Below, piece by piece: positions 35,086 through 47,320 of a stretch of DNA of 64,000 nt. Under the pieces are notes generated by a model. The model was not told the DNA's origin. It worked only from the letters and a program-made list of their open reading frames with translations, and did not search any database. How positions within the stretch are numbered: the first letter of the stretch is position 1; each line of letters begins with the position of its first letter. The translations under genes and the position numbers were made by a program. The stretch comes from Benincasa hispida (lineage: Eukaryota > Streptophyta > Magnoliopsida > Cucurbitales > Cucurbitaceae), in the NCBI RefSeq assembly GCF_009727055.1, contig NC_052356.1, positions 6,646,002 to 6,710,001 on the forward strand. The letters are read 5' to 3'.

Positions 35086-36985
35086 TGTTGGATTCAGGAA
35101 GCAAGCAACGGAAGCAAAACAAGATCATTAAGCATTCTAATTCATTAATTTTTACTTCAAACTAAGCACGCTCAAAAATTAAAAACAGAGTTTCAACACT
35201 AACCTTTAAAGTACCTTTGATTCATGATCTTTAGCTGCAATCTCCTTCTTCTTTAGGTGTGAATCACCACAAGGTTTTCCCTACTATTCTCTTGGTGTCT
35301 TAGATTGAGTTGTGAGACTCAAAATAAGCTTGAATAGAAGGGAAAAGTGAGAGGAGGTTACTGGTTTTACACAGTGTGAAGAACAATTCTTTAAACACAA
35401 ATTCTCAGCTTCAACAATGATCACTTTGTCTTCTTCCACTCAAAATTCCAGCTTTATATTGCATGACTTTCATGTAACTAACAGCCTGGCATGAATCACA
35501 ACTCATGCTTGAATAATTGAGTTGAAGAGAAATGGAATTATATGTGAGCTACTAAAACTTGAAAGTGGAAAAATCCCACTTTTGGGATTTTTTTTTCCAT
35601 TTTCAAAATTTCCTTTGATTTTTCTTTTTAATTTTTATTTATAAAATAAAAAATAATTTCAATTAAAAATTAAATTTTATTAATTTTACAAAATTAATTT
35701 AACAATTAATTTTCTAATGAAATCAATAAATTAATTAAATAATTTAATTAATTTAATATCAAATTATTAAATTAATTTGTCACATATTCCATTACCATGA
35801 ATCTTTATTTATGAATTTAATATTTAAATCATATTTAAATATGAAACGATTCTCCAATTCCGTTTAATTCCAAAATTAAACGTGTAATTATATCACATAA
35901 TTACTAATTCTCTTAATTTTAATTTGAACGTTTCTTATCACACTACTTTAAAGCTAATCCGTTTGTGAGCTAGTAGGGGATTTAGTGGATCTATAGATTA
36001 TGGGCTCCAACGATCCGAGATTAATTGGCTAAACTCTTTACACTGAATTAACCCCCATTCGTTAACTACTAGGTCACTCCACTAAAACCCATAATTGCAT
36101 TCCCCTCACTCGATATAACCATGATTAGTAAGTTAACCCTTCGTAGGTTGTTCATAATAACGGTTGGGCCAAAAAGTTTTTTTACACCCGAGATTGCCTC
36201 TTGTTCCTTAAGTTTCGCTGATCCTCTAATGAACAATTAGTTTGTGATCCGATCATCAAATCGAGTCCCTCTTGGGCCAATGAGAGGGTGTGACCCCTTG
36301 TTTAAGACCCGGAGTTAGCACTTAAGGGAACAACCTCTCTACTATCTTTGAAAGTAGGTAGAAGTGAATTTCATCTTACACCCTATGTCCTCAACTATCT
36401 ACCCAGTCTTACCTCTAAAATGAGAGGCTTATTGAGCCGGTGCTGTTAAGCCAACCCTCACCTATGCAAATCTAAGTATAATCCCGAATAAACAAGAGTT
36501 TATAGTTAGCTCAAGATTAAGATCAAGTTATGTAGGTTATCATTTTGAAATAGTCAGTCTTAAATAGTAAACAACGTTATAAAGTAAGAGTGACTTATTT
36601 CGTGGTCCAATCTTGTGCAAACTCATTGCGCAGGATGCTCCCACTCCTCATGTCATCACATGCATGAATTAGGATCACTTCGTCTGTAGCACTTTACAAC
36701 TCCTTGTAACAACTACAGAATGGACCACATCCGATAATGTTATCAGAATAAGACACCCAATCTTATTCATATACTATAGATAATTTTGACTATTTACTCG
36801 AACCAGATCCACTTTTATGTCTCCACATAAAGTTCAAGTACTCATATAATAGTCATGGATCTTTTAGTTTATTGGATTTGTTTCTAAAATGAAATAAACA
36901 ATTTATATATTCAATAACAACTTATTGAATTTTAAAATAAGTTTATTGTTTACAAACCACAAGTTTTAGGACATAAAACCCAACA
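35086..36985 (-). repeat. Solo LTR E (minus) with 5-bp target-site duplication
   Basis: Starts TGTTGGATTC, ends AAAACCCAACA, 1,900 bp, flanked exactly by GGAGA (35081-35085 and 36986-36990). Removing it and one GGAGA restores the RT sequence (KDLG on the left, AQYALGIQIVQNHKN on the right). No internal coding region and no second LTR, hence a solo LTR formed by recombination. Same family as LTR D, the 16235-18265 LTR and copia B's own LTRs. Confidence 0.93.
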
Positions 36986-36990
36986 GGAGA

Positions 36991-37845
36991 TGCACAATAT
37001 GCTCTTGGGATCCAAATAGTTCAGAATCACAAGAACATGATGCTAACATTATCTCAAGCATCTTATATGACAAAATGTTGTCTGGATATAAAATACAAAA
37101 TTCCAAGAGGGGTCTGTTACTTTTCAGACATAGAATTCACTTGTCTAAGAAACAATTTCCTAAGACACCTTAAAAAGTTGAGGTTATGAAATGAATTCCT
37201 TATGCATTAGTAGTTGGTAGTTTAATGTATGCCATGTTGTGTACATGGCCAGACATCTGCTATGCAATTGGAATAGCCAACAGATTTTAGTTCAATCCTG
37301 GATATAATTATTGGACTGCCATTAAAAACATATTTAAGTATCTTCGAAGAACGAGGGACTATATGCTCGTGTATGGTGCTAAGAATCTGATCCTTACAGG
37401 ATACACTGATTCTGATTTTCAAACTGATGTGGATTCTAGAAAATCTACTTCAAAACCTGTATTCACTCTAAATGGAGGAGTATAAAGCAAAGCTATATTT
37501 CTGACTCCACCATGGATGCAGAGTATGTAGTTACATCTGAAATAGCAAAAAAAGCAGTATGGCTAAGGAAGTTCTTAACCGATTTAGAAGTCATTCCAAA
37601 TATGCTATCACTCTTTATTGTGATAACAATAGAGTAGTTCCAAATGCATAAAAATCGAGAAGCCATAACCACGGGAAGCACATCGATCGCAAGTACCATC
37701 TCATTAGGGAGATAGTACACCGAGAAGATGTGATCGTCATGAAGATAGCCTCATAAGACAATCTAGCTTATCCATTTATAAAAGCTGTCACGACTAAAGT
37801 GTTCGAGGGTCAACTAGTCGAACTAGAAATACGAGATTCATAAAT
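36991..37845 (+). pseudogene. Copia B RT end and RNase H, part 2
   Basis: Continues the interrupted RT: AQYALGIQIVQNHKN and LTLSQASYMTK. Then, in shifted frames, RNase H blocks (TGYTDSDFQTDVDSRKST, ITLYCDNNRVVPNA, HIDRKYHLIREIVHRED), ending VFEGQLVELEIRDS at a stop. At least four frame changes are present. Confidence 0.87.
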
Positions 37846-37955
37846 CTAGGGTAAGTGGAAGAATTCATGGGTATATGATGCCATAGTTTATTGTATTTAT
37901 ATTTATTCTATCATACTCAACATTGTATATATATGTAAACCCACTGGAGTTTTTA

Positions 37956-37970
37956 GTTCAAGTGGGAGTT
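37956..37970 (+). other. Polypurine tract of copia B
   Basis: GTTCAAGTGGGAGTT directly before the TGTTGGG start of the 3' LTR, the place where plus-strand DNA synthesis is primed. Confidence 0.75.
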
Positions 37971-39839
37971 TGTTGGGTTGTATTTCCTAAAAGTCGCAAT
38001 TTGTAAATCATTAAACAAATTTTATTTACAATAAAGTTGTTTTTGAACATGTAAATTGCACTTGTAATAACCTAAATTCAATAAACTAACGAACCTTTGA
38101 CTATAGTATGAATACTTTAAGTTTATATGAAGACATAAAAGAGGACCAGGTTTGAGTATATGACCAAAACAATCTATAAGTATAAGGATAAGGTCGGGTA
38201 CCTTATTTTGGGGATACTATGGATACGACCCGCTTTGTATATTGATACAAACAAAGTGATCCCGAAATCGTTCATGTGGAGACATGCGAGTGGGGTATCC
38301 TACGTAAAAGATGTTTGCATAAAACCGGACCACGAAATAGTCACTTTTCTTTATTTGGGATTATCTTTTAATCTACATAGGTGAGAGTGACTTAACATCG
38401 CCACTCAATAAACCTCCTATTTTAGGGGTAAAACTGGGTAGATAGTTGGGAACATAGTCTTGCAAGATGAAATTCATTCCTACCCGATCTCAGGGTTAAC
38501 AGATAGGTTGTTTCCTTAAGTACCGATTCCTAGTATTGAACAAGGGAGTCTCCCCTCTTTACGACTGAGAGGGGCTCAGTTCATTGGTAGGACCGTAAAC
38601 CAATTATTCATTAGTGGTTCAGTGGAGATTTAAGAAGCAAGATGTATTACAGGGGTAAAACGGTAATTTTGACCTAGCTTTAAATACGAACAATTGGTGC
38701 AAGATTGATTTACTAATCATGGTTAAATAAAGTGGATAGAAATATATCTAGAGTGCAGCTATTGGGCTTTAGTAGAGTGTTTCGATAGTTAACGAATATT
38801 GGTTAATTTGGTTAAAAGAGTTTAGCCAATTAATCTCGGATCGTTGGAGCTCATGATCTGTAGGTCCATTAGGTCCCCTGCTAGCTCGTATCAGACTAAA
38901 CCTTAGAATAGTATGTTGAGAAAAGTTGAAACGTTCAAATTCGAATTAGAGAATAAAATATTATATACGATATGATTAAATGCTTAATTAATCGAATTAA
39001 ACTAATTGAAGAGATGTAAATATTTAAATGTGATTTAAATATTATATACACTAATAGGAATTCGTGTTGGGGATAGGTATTTTATTAATTTAATATTTGA
39101 CAATGAATTAATTGAGTTAATTAAATTATTTAAAATTAATTATTAAAATTGATTTTATTTAAAATTATTTTAAATGTATTTACTTTTATTTAAAATTAAT
39201 TAATTGAATTAATTTTATTTAAAATTAAAATTAAAAATTTGGATTTTTAGAAATCCAAATTTAAAATTCAATTTCATATTAATTTGAAACTTAAGAAATT
39301 TCAAATTTGAAATAAATTTAAGGGTTAGTGGTTTTATCAAACTTTCTCCACTAACCCATTTTTAAATTAATATGAATTTAAGGGTTAGTGGTTTTATCCA
39401 AACTTCTCCATCAACCCTTACACCTTCAATCCCACTAATTTTAACATGTCTTGGTATCGATTTTTGGTTAAATGCATTTGCATGAAATTCATCTATTTAT
39501 TTATTTTAGGTTCATACAACTTGAAAATTAAGAGATAATAGTTATCTCTTATTCTTGACTCCAAAAATTCTCCAAATCTCAAAATTTCATTCAAATCTCA
39601 TCATATTTGGGTCACATAACCCATTTAAAGGCCCGAGGATAGTGAGAAAGATTCTGTAGTGCTCATTGAGTTCTTGATCAGAATTAATGGAGAATTCGGA
39701 GAAATTGAGGATTCTACAAAGGTGGTTTGTCTAAACCTTAATTCTAGAATTTCATCAACATGCATGCTAAAATCTAAAATTGATATAATTAGTATTCATG
39801 ATCCAAATTACTTTCGTTGTCATGTTTGTAATTCTATCA
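37971..39839 (+). repeat. 3' LTR of copia B
   Basis: Starts TGTTGGGTTG beside the PPT and ends near TCTATCA at 39839; 1,869 bp, close to solo LTR E (1,900 bp). The reverse complement of LTR E aligns along most of it. A 62-bp segment (ATTTAAGGGTTAGTGGTTTT…) is tandemly repeated at about 39315 and 39375. Confidence 0.85.
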
Positions 39840-39847
39840 ATATTTAT

Positions 39848-39905
39848 TTTAATATTATATTTTATTGGTATATGTGTTCCCGTGTTGTTCTTCAAAATCA
39901 CAATA
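39848..39905 (+). repeat. 3' LTR of copia A, displaced end
   Basis: TTTAATATTATATTTTATTGG, then 'tatatgtgttcc', matches the last 70 bp of the 5' LTR (25480-25540). It lies 10.7 kb from the first part. Confidence 0.7.
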
Positions 39906-40200
39906 GATTTATTAAATTCAAAATTAAATTAATATATAAATTAAAAAAAATTAAGAAATACAAGAAATGCAAATAAAACAAAAAAGGGCATCAGCGGGAT
40001 TTGAAGCCATTACCAAAGTTAGCTAACTTTCAAAAGCTCATTCTTATCAAAAAAAAAAAAAAAAAAAAACCACTCCATTATAACTAAAATAAAAATGGAA
40101 CAGAATAATTTTTTTTTTCTTTCAAATAAGAAATGAAAATATTACTTTTAAAAATAAGAAACAAAAATAGAAAACAATACAGAGAAACATTATCAAATGA
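39906..40200 (+). mobile_element. PIF/Harbinger-like remnant, right part
   Basis: AT-rich sequence ending CATTATCAAATG (40188-40199), the inverted match of 24344-24355. The adjoining 'agaaacaaaaatagaaaac' mirrors the 'gtttc..gttttt' bases beside the left end. A poly-A run is at 40051-40069. The pairing of the two ends is inferred. Confidence 0.5.
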
Positions 40201-40445
40201 TTTTAATTTTGTTTATAGTATTGACTTTAAATTTTTTAACCTTTTTATTCATAAATATTTAATATCTTTTTTCATTGATCCACACACTTGAGGATAGGAA
40301 CGTCCAGATCCAATGATACAAAAGGCGAGCTGTAGATAATAGGAACGTTCGAGAGAAAGACGGTGTGGTGGACGTGGACCCCACTCACAAACGCGTAAAC
40401 CGTGTTCAACACGTAACATAAACCGCCACTCCTTCCTTCCTTCTC

Positions 40446-40453
40446 TATATAAA
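40446..40453 (+). promoter_or_regulatory. TATA box of UBL5
   Basis: TATATAAA in CTCTATATAAACAGC, about 92 bp before the start codon. A telo-box (TAGGGTTT, 40504-40511), common in promoters and 5' UTRs of plant housekeeping genes, lies between them. Confidence 0.8.
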
Positions 40454-40544
40454 CAGCATTGAATTCCCCAAAATTTCTTAAGATAAAAAAAAAACTCTCC
40501 CTTTAGGGTTTCATATTTTTCGGTTTGCGAAGAGAGGGGTGAAG

Positions 40545-40766
40545 ATGATCGAGGTGGTGCTCAACGATCGTCTCGGGAAGAAGGTCCGGGTGAAGTGCAA
40601 CGGGGACGATACGATCGGCGACTTGAAGAAGCTCGTCGCCGCTCAGACCGGAACCAGGGCCGAGAAAATCAGGATCCAGAAGTGGTACAACATCTACAAG
40701 GATCATATCACTCTTAAAGATTACGAGATCCATGACGGCATGGGGCTGGAACTCTATTACAATTGA
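40545..40766 (+). CDS. UBL5: Ubiquitin-like protein 5 (UBL5/Hub1)
   Basis: A complete 73-residue protein starting [16 protein letters not shown] and ending GLELYYN, with [15 protein letters not shown] and [14 protein letters not shown] between. Length and sequence fit the highly conserved UBL5/Hub1 family: a ubiquitin fold that ends in a tyrosine pair plus one residue instead of Gly-Gly, so it is not conjugated like ubiquitin. In yeast and animals it binds spliceosome proteins such as Snu66 and affects splice-site choice; a similar nuclear role is expected in plants. The start is the ATG at 40545; an in-frame GTG at 40539 would add two residues but is not a normal plant start. The coding region has no intron. 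It is the only intact host gene in the window. Confidence 0.96.
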   Translation: MIEVVLNDRLGKKVRVKCNGDDTIGDLKKLVAAQTGTRAEKIRIQKWYNIYKDHITLKDYEIHDGMGLELYYN

Positions 40767-40778
40767 TTGCAAATCGCT

Positions 40779-42291
40779 GTGAGTTTTTACGGCTTTTCTG
40801 ATTCTTGCTGTGTTTGATGGCGTGTTGGTGTTTCCTTTACGATTCGTCCGGATTCGATTTGTAGAACGTTTTGTTTAGTTTTTCTTGGATTTTAGGGTTC
40901 GTTTGATGCGATTAAGAGGGAGGCGCGTGGTTTTAGAGGTTGTAAGGATTCAGGTTTGTCTGTCTCGAAGACGAGCTACCAGAGATTGATTTTCGATGGT
41001 TATTGTACGGTGGACATCGCAGTGAGAAGCCTTTGTCACATAAGGATCCCGTTCTCTTTCGTTTTTCTATTTTGGAGATTTATTTACAGTCCATTGAAAT
41101 ATCAAATCGGTTACTAGTTTTGAAATCGTGGTATTTCCTCTGATGTATGGATGTTTTCTCTCTCCGAGGTTTGGAAATCCTTTGGAAGACGCGTATTGGA
41201 AGCGCCCAATGCGAGTCTTGTATTGCTGGACAGGCCTCAGCATGTAAATCTTTGGTCTGCTAAGCGGACGCTATGGTCAATGTTTTGATGTCTATAGCCT
41301 GTTTGTGGAATTCGCTACCCTATGGATGACATCGGAAATTTCTTTGTGAAGGGAGTTGCTTATTTTGACAAACCTACTTTAAAGTAACCAGATATTTGTT
41401 TATTCTTCTAAATTCTCTGTTATTTGACTCCTTATTGTAGGGGGCTTCATCCTTTTCCCATCCTCTCCAGCTCTTTAAATGAGCCAGAAATTTTGTTTTG
41501 AAGTTAATGCTTTATGCCTCGTGCTGCGTTGTCCTATTGGTTTTTTGCTTAAAAGGGTGCCAAAATCACGCATTAATTTCCATTCCAAGCATAGGTGGTA
41601 AAGTATTCTCTTCCTTTTATTATCAAAGGAGGAAGTAACTCTATTCCATGCCCAAAACTGTGGCCATCTTGAACGATCTACAATTTCTTCTTATTGAATA
41701 ATCAACGTTTGATCCATGTTCCTGATCCATGTTCCTGATCATTGCTTATATTCATATAACGGGATATGAATTAGTGTGAATGACTTATGGTTACTTATAG
41801 GAATGCAACAGTTTCAAAGTAATTTGAATGCGGAGAGTAGACCACCAGGCACCAAGTTGATCTGGTATTTTTTCTCTCGCATCTCTCAAAACCGTTCTTG
41901 AAACAATTCTTAAACATTTTATCCACAGTGGCGGGATGGGTTCAGGGAGATTATCCTCTTATTGACGATAAAGAGGAATAACCTTTCTCTTGAATTTTCC
42001 TTCGATGGAAGAACGAGGTTTTTTTATGCTAAGTGCAATTTTCTTTTTCTTTGAACCATAGCTTTTTTCCCCTAGTATTTTAAATAATGATATGGAATTT
42101 TATTTGTTCCGTTCTTTCTTACTATGCTAGACATCATCCATCATCTATCGGTAATCTGATAGGCATTGGTCCATCTCCTAAGGTGTGAAAGCAAATTTTT
42201 TTGAGCCTCATTGTTTATAAGTCGATGGGTGGATATCGTTTAATTTGATGGAATTTGTGAATCGAGCTGTGAACCGGGTTTGTGGTTTCAG
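40779..42291 (+). other. Possible intron in the UBL5 3' UTR
   Basis: Twelve bases after the UBL5 stop is a good donor (CT|GTGAGT, 40779). A strong acceptor (TTTGTGGTTTCAG, ending 42291) lies 1.5 kb on, followed by GTGGAGGATGACATG. The interval is T-rich with no coding frame, as in plant introns. AATAAA at 42669-42674 could be the polyadenylation signal. Inferred from signals only. Confidence 0.4.
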
Positions 42292-42674
42292 TGTGGAGGA
42301 TGACATGATGAAAGAGTAATGTTCTCTGCTCTTTGGCTGTCAAGGTACTCCAATGCTGCTTCTCTACCATAATATTTTTTACTCAGGTTGATTTCAAAAG
42401 TGAAGGATTCGTGGGGTTTTAGGTGTCTTGTGGCATTGCGCAAGAGCTTTGCTTTTGGCCTCCCTCAGTAAGATGCAGTATCTGCTTACTTACCCTACCG
42501 GGCAAATACCAAATTTATTTTTGGATCAACCATTCCCAGGACTCGATTCAGCTAACAAAAACTTAGACTTCTGTTGTACCGAAATCAACCATGTGGTAGC
42601 ATTCCTTTGATTTTCTTGTCAAAAATTTCCCTTTCGAGATGAGATTTGGAGTTGTAGTAGCTTATTGAAATAAA

Positions 42675-44036
42675 GGTTTGAGCCAGATTCTTGTGCTGTT
42701 AACACCGTGTTAAATCATACTTGAATTACCTTAGTTGTGAATATAGTAGTTTGTCAAATGTCTGAAAATGTGAAACTAATTTTGCAGTCTTGGAATATAA
42801 AGAGGGTGACACCAAGCATGATATTAATATAGTTAACTCTAGTATTGATGTTTGACAATGTGAATCACCATATTTAATTTTAACGTCACTTGGGTGAATT
42901 ATATGAAAAAAAAAATACTAATTGTTGACTGTTTGTCCCGAAACTTTCAAGCATTATGTCTTGATCCTTTGCGTGCATTTTCTCTTCAAAAACCTATTCA
43001 GGAATGTCATTTCAATTTTCATTAATTTTATTCTTAATCAATTCTTCCTGATTAATCATGAACTCTATTAAAGTTAATTGCATAAATCTCCAAATTTAAT
43101 CTTGAGAAATCTTCGATTTGTGAGTTTTTGTCATCGGAATGCTTTGTGACGCAATTTCTTTTGCTCATATGATTTGAAGTTATGGATTAGAATAAATATT
43201 ATATAATGATCCATTATTCTAATGAACTTACCTTTAGCGATGCTTTTCAAAAATTCATATTCCAATGTTCTTAATTATTAAATTATAAATGGTTTTAGTA
43301 AAACATCATAATTTGGGATAATATAATTGTACCGAACACAGCCCTTCATTTACTTATTAATATTTATTTATTTAATATTTTCTTATTAATATTTATTTAT
43401 TTTTAATTTGCATATTATACAACACAATGCTTCTTTTTAGAACCATTATGATACATATAAAACTTAATATAGTTTCATAATTTTTTTCCCTAAAAAAATC
43501 CATAATTTTCCAGTGTACATAAATTTAAAATATTCCAAAGAGGTTATTCTTTACGGTCATGCCTTCAAGACAGCTGTTAAATAATAATTATTGCTACAGA
43601 AAGGGAATAAAGATTCACAGACCATCCTCCATATATTTGTGGGGTTGTCCCGGAACACCTTCGTGTATGCTTACCCTCATATTGTTTAAAAATCGGATTT
43701 GCTGAACTTATACTAAAGCAAATATCCTGTTTTGTGCAATGTCCTATAGAAAAACTAGTCTTTTTCTATGTTCTTTATGAATTATGTATACATCGATCAT
43801 AAAGGTTTTGTCAAGTTGATTGGGTACTACTCTACTAGAAAGCCTTCCTAGTTCCTTCTATTATGCTATGTTCTTCAAGTATTTAAAAATTCCAAGTGAA
43901 GTTCTTTTCCTAGGAATTCTTCCTAAGAAAGCTTTCCCAGGAAAAGAATTTAACTAAAAATTAGTTTTTCTTCTTCCTAATTTGTAGTTAGGATAATGTC
44001 GTCTGAAGATGGATTTCACTCCCAGGTCTCAATTTA
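42675..44036. other. Intergenic DNA downstream of UBL5, no gene recognised
   Basis: AT-rich with short direct repeats (TTCTTATTAATATTTATTTATTT near 43350-43400). No coding similarity. Confidence 0.6.
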
Positions 44037-45807
44037 AGGACTGATTTTTAAAGTATTGTTTGAGTATATAACCGAGTTAAAGGGATCCTTTTTTTTTTCC
44101 CGGGAGGGAAGAGTAATAGTGATTCAGTAGTTTTCCCTGACCACAATTCGTACATGTCGCTCATCGACCCTAGTATCCCTATACCATCTCTCCCTATTGG
44201 ACATGATCAATGGTGTGGGTGTGATCTTGTCTATACAAAACAACAAATAATTTGTTAGTTTCTGCCAAAAGTTTAGGATTTGTTTCATTTTACTCGAATT
44301 CATAATAAATTGGACTATTTGATCGTGAAGTGTTTAATTTTGAAATTGATCCCGGGCTTCACCCTATAGTTATCAGTTAAGAGGTTGCATCTTCTATCTT
44401 CTTTATTATCTTGCTTTTCTATACATAAGATTCTCCAAAATTTCCTCCAAATGTTGCTCTTTCTTTAGAATGTTCTCATGGCAAGTTATCTGATTGAAAA
44501 TGACTATATATGCCTCTGAGATTCAAACTTTGATATGCTCTTGACGTTTTCCATGAAGATTACAAATTTATTTCATACTAGGTTGGGATTTTTTTTTGTT
44601 TTTTGTTTTTGCCCATGCTAACCGATATATTGCAATTTGCTAATCCCAAGAGAATACCATGGAGTTCGTCCTCTATTTTTAAAGCCTTCAGAATCATCAT
44701 ATATGCATTCAGTCTTTTTATTCTTATTAAATTTAATTTATTTTCTACTTAACCACGTTTCTACTAAATTAATTGTGATTATAAACCTTCTCGTTTTTAT
44801 CTGTTTTCTTCAACTTCATTACATCCGATAAGATCACTTAACAAATTGGAATCATTCATCTCACATGTTCTCTCTCTTTTCCTTGGTATAAGATACAAGT
44901 TCTTATGGATTATTTCTTTATTGAAGGTTCTCAAAGCTTACACTTCAATCTCCCTTTGTTATAGATGTTTCAGTGGCCAATTGTTATATTTGAATACTCT
45001 CTCTGTCTTAACTAAAGGAGTGATTTTTAAAGTATTAGTTGGTGAAACCATTCATCTTTAACACTTTTGGGTGTTGTCTTGTCCAATCAGTTGAAGTAAT
45101 CAATTAATCAAAAAGATTTTTGATTTGTTCATTTTACTCAAATTCATAAATTGGTATCGCGGTCCAACATTTAATGATGAAGTGTTTGATTTTGGCGTTA
45201 GTCTCATTTTCACACCATAGTCATCAGTTTGGTAACAGTTTCATCTCTGCGCCTTTTTGCTGTATTAAGCGCTTCAAAACAATTGGTCCACCAGATTTTT
45301 TTTGCTACTGAAAAACTTTTACCTTATTTAGGATCTTGCCTTCCTATTTATAAGCTTGCTCTTTCTTTTTAATGTTCTCATGGCGAGTGACCTGATTGCT
45401 ATATGTATCTGAGATCCAAACTTTGATATCCTCTAGACGTTTGTCAGGAAGAATACATATTTGTTTCATATTAACTTGGGACTTTTCCTTTGGTTTTCGT
45501 TTGCGAATTCCAAGAGAAAAACATGGAGTTGGTTCTTCTGGTTCTTCTATATTTTTGAAGCCTTCAGAATCATCATATGCATTTCGTCCTTTTTGTGTTT
45601 ATTCAAATTAACATATTTTCTTCTCTCGTTTGGAATGATTGAGAATTAATTTCTTGAATATACCTCTGTTTTCTTACTACCTAGCATTGTTCTTTTTTAG
45701 GAATTTCAACTAGCCATATCGTAGCTTCTACTAAATTAATTTTGATTATCAAACAACCTTGTTTTTATCTGATTGCGTTTTCTTCAAGTTCATCAACATC
45801 TATTAAG

Positions 45808-46531
45808 TGTTAGGAAAACGGAGACAAAACACCATTGTGAGGCGCAAATTCCGAAAGTCCATCTCTTCCTTTTTACTTAAGCCGTAAGAAATAGTTTAAT
45901 TGGGTAATTATGGAGGGTGAGGTAATATGGTTTTTGATTGGTTAAAATTGAAGGTGCTTCGAAAAGAAGAGAATGAGTCGGTGGAAAAATAAAATGCGGC
46001 TGGATTCTTTTTTCTTGAATGCTCATGGGCTTGCAACACACACGTGTTTATGTATTAGGAAAAGATTGCACATAAGGTGGCCATGGGGTCTTCTTGTCGA
46101 TGAAGAGAACAAATACACCAAAAGGAAATTTGAAGAAGGTTTCTTCAAATTTCAGTGTCATTGAGAAGAAAAGATACAGAGAGTATTATTTTTTGTTGGG
46201 TTGAGGGTCTTATTATTTATTCCAAGTTATCGGGTTGTGATATTGGATTCAAATAGTTTTTGTTGGGCTATTTGGGAAGAGATTTGAAGAGTGAGTATTG
46301 GTTCTTTGCAATCTCCAACAAAGTAGAACCTGCAGTTGCAGAAGACTGGATATGGTTATGAGTTTGGGGCGAACCTGTGTATTTTCTAGGTCTCGTTCTC
46401 TTTTTTCATTATCCTTTTTATTTACAATTTTATGATTTGATTACTTATATGGCTCTAACTTATGAAGTGGGAGTTTGAGATATAGTTTAATTTGTTTCAC
46501 ATTTATTTATATCTTGCCCAAATTTTCAACA
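45808..46531 (+). repeat. 5' LTR of the 2.9-kb element
   Basis: 724 bp, TG…CA, aligned with 48078-48719 over most of its length. It carries an extra about 80 bp near 46095-46160 relative to the other LTR. Confidence 0.85.
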
Positions 46532-46939
46532 AGGGGTATCAAAGCATTTTGGTTCAGAAGTCATGGATCAATAGAGTTAAGAGGTTTCAAGGGTATCATA
46601 AAGCACTGAGGAGAGGAGAGATCGAAGGAGATGTTAGATGAAGATTGAGAGAATCTAAATGAAGCAGTCGTAGTCATTAGGACGTGTCTGTCGATGAATG
46701 TTGCCAGTCTTGTAGCCATCGAGATTAGTGCCATTAAATTGATGGAGTGCTTATAAATAGGTACAAGAAATCATCTGCCAAAAGTAAGGTTTATCTCCTT
46801 AATAAATATTTCAACATATAAATGGCTAAGGATGTTTTTGTTAATTCTTATATCAGTTGAAATCTGTCGAGATTGAATTTACTAATGAAGTATATGCTAT
46901 TTAGTTGTTAATGTCTTTACCTGAAAGTCGAGAAACTAG

Positions 46940-47320
46940 GTAAACAACAGTGTCTAATTCTATTGGGAGTAATACATTAACGTTTTTAGGAGTTTGTGGT
47001 TTAGCTATAACTGAAGAAATTCCTACTGTAGGTTCAACTTTAGTAGTAAATAAAGGTAAAGACAAGATAAATTCTGAAAATGATGAGTCGAGTAGCAGTA
47101 AGAAAAAGTGGAGAAATAGGAATAAGGAGATATAGTGCTTTTACTGTCACAAAAAGGGCCACTTAAAAAACCGGTCTAGGAAATTAGAGGAGGATCTAAA
47201 AAGAACAAGTTAAATGTGGTTGAAACTGAAGAAGAAATAATTAGTGATGCCTGTATCTGTGTTGAGGGTGACAGAAAATAGTAGCTATTCACTGGAATGG
47301 ATATTTGATAGTGTAGCTAC
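46940..47320 (+). pseudogene. Gag zinc-knuckle and protease trace of the 2.9-kb element
   Basis: The frame at 46950 (SNSIGSNTLTFLGVCG…KKKWRNRNKEI) ends in TAG and is followed by CFYCHKKGHLKNRSRKLEE. That is a CCHC zinc knuckle with the last cysteine replaced. Near 47298 WIFDSVAT resembles the copia protease site WIxDSGAT with glycine lost. Integrase, RT and RNase H are absent. Confidence 0.7.

Larger units (their letters stand above)
29121..39839 (+). mobile_element. Copia B, long-LTR Ty1/copia element nested in copia A
   Basis: Plus-strand element. The 5' LTR is in pieces (29121-29523 and 33503-about 34075). A pol remnant lies at 34080-35085 and 36991-37845, a PPT at 37956-37970, and the 3' LTR at 37971-39839. 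Gag, protease and integrase are deleted. Two minus-strand LTRs of the same family (D and E) are inserted in it. Confidence 0.8.
25167..39905 (+). mobile_element. Copia A, a Ty1/copia element carrying a 10.7-kb nested insertion
   Basis: Plus-strand element: 5' LTR 25167-25543, gag, broken protease and integrase, RT tail, RNase H, PPT-like GAGGGGGAGT at 28639-28648, 3' LTR from 28800. The 3' LTR stops at 29120 and its remaining bases (TTTAATATTATATTTTATT…) resume at 39848. Everything at 29121-39839 is therefore a later insertion. An 8-bp ATATTTAT flanks it (29113-29120 and 39840-39847). Confidence 0.8.

Noticed and set aside
37222..37720. Minus-strand ORFs of 66 and 75 codons
   Set aside because: Antisense to the copia B RT/RNase H pseudogene.
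39988..40010. tRNA-like 3' end (GCATCAGCGGGATTTGAAGCC on plus strand)
   Set aside because: Only a T-arm/acceptor-like stretch; no matching anticodon or D arm nearby, so no tRNA gene is supported.
40539..40544. GTG start giving a 75-residue UBL5
   Set aside because: The conserved family start is the ATG at 40545; GTG starts are not used normally in plant nuclear genes.
40503..40772. Minus-strand 89-codon ORF across UBL5
   Set aside because: Shadow of the UBL5 coding sequence with no family resemblance.
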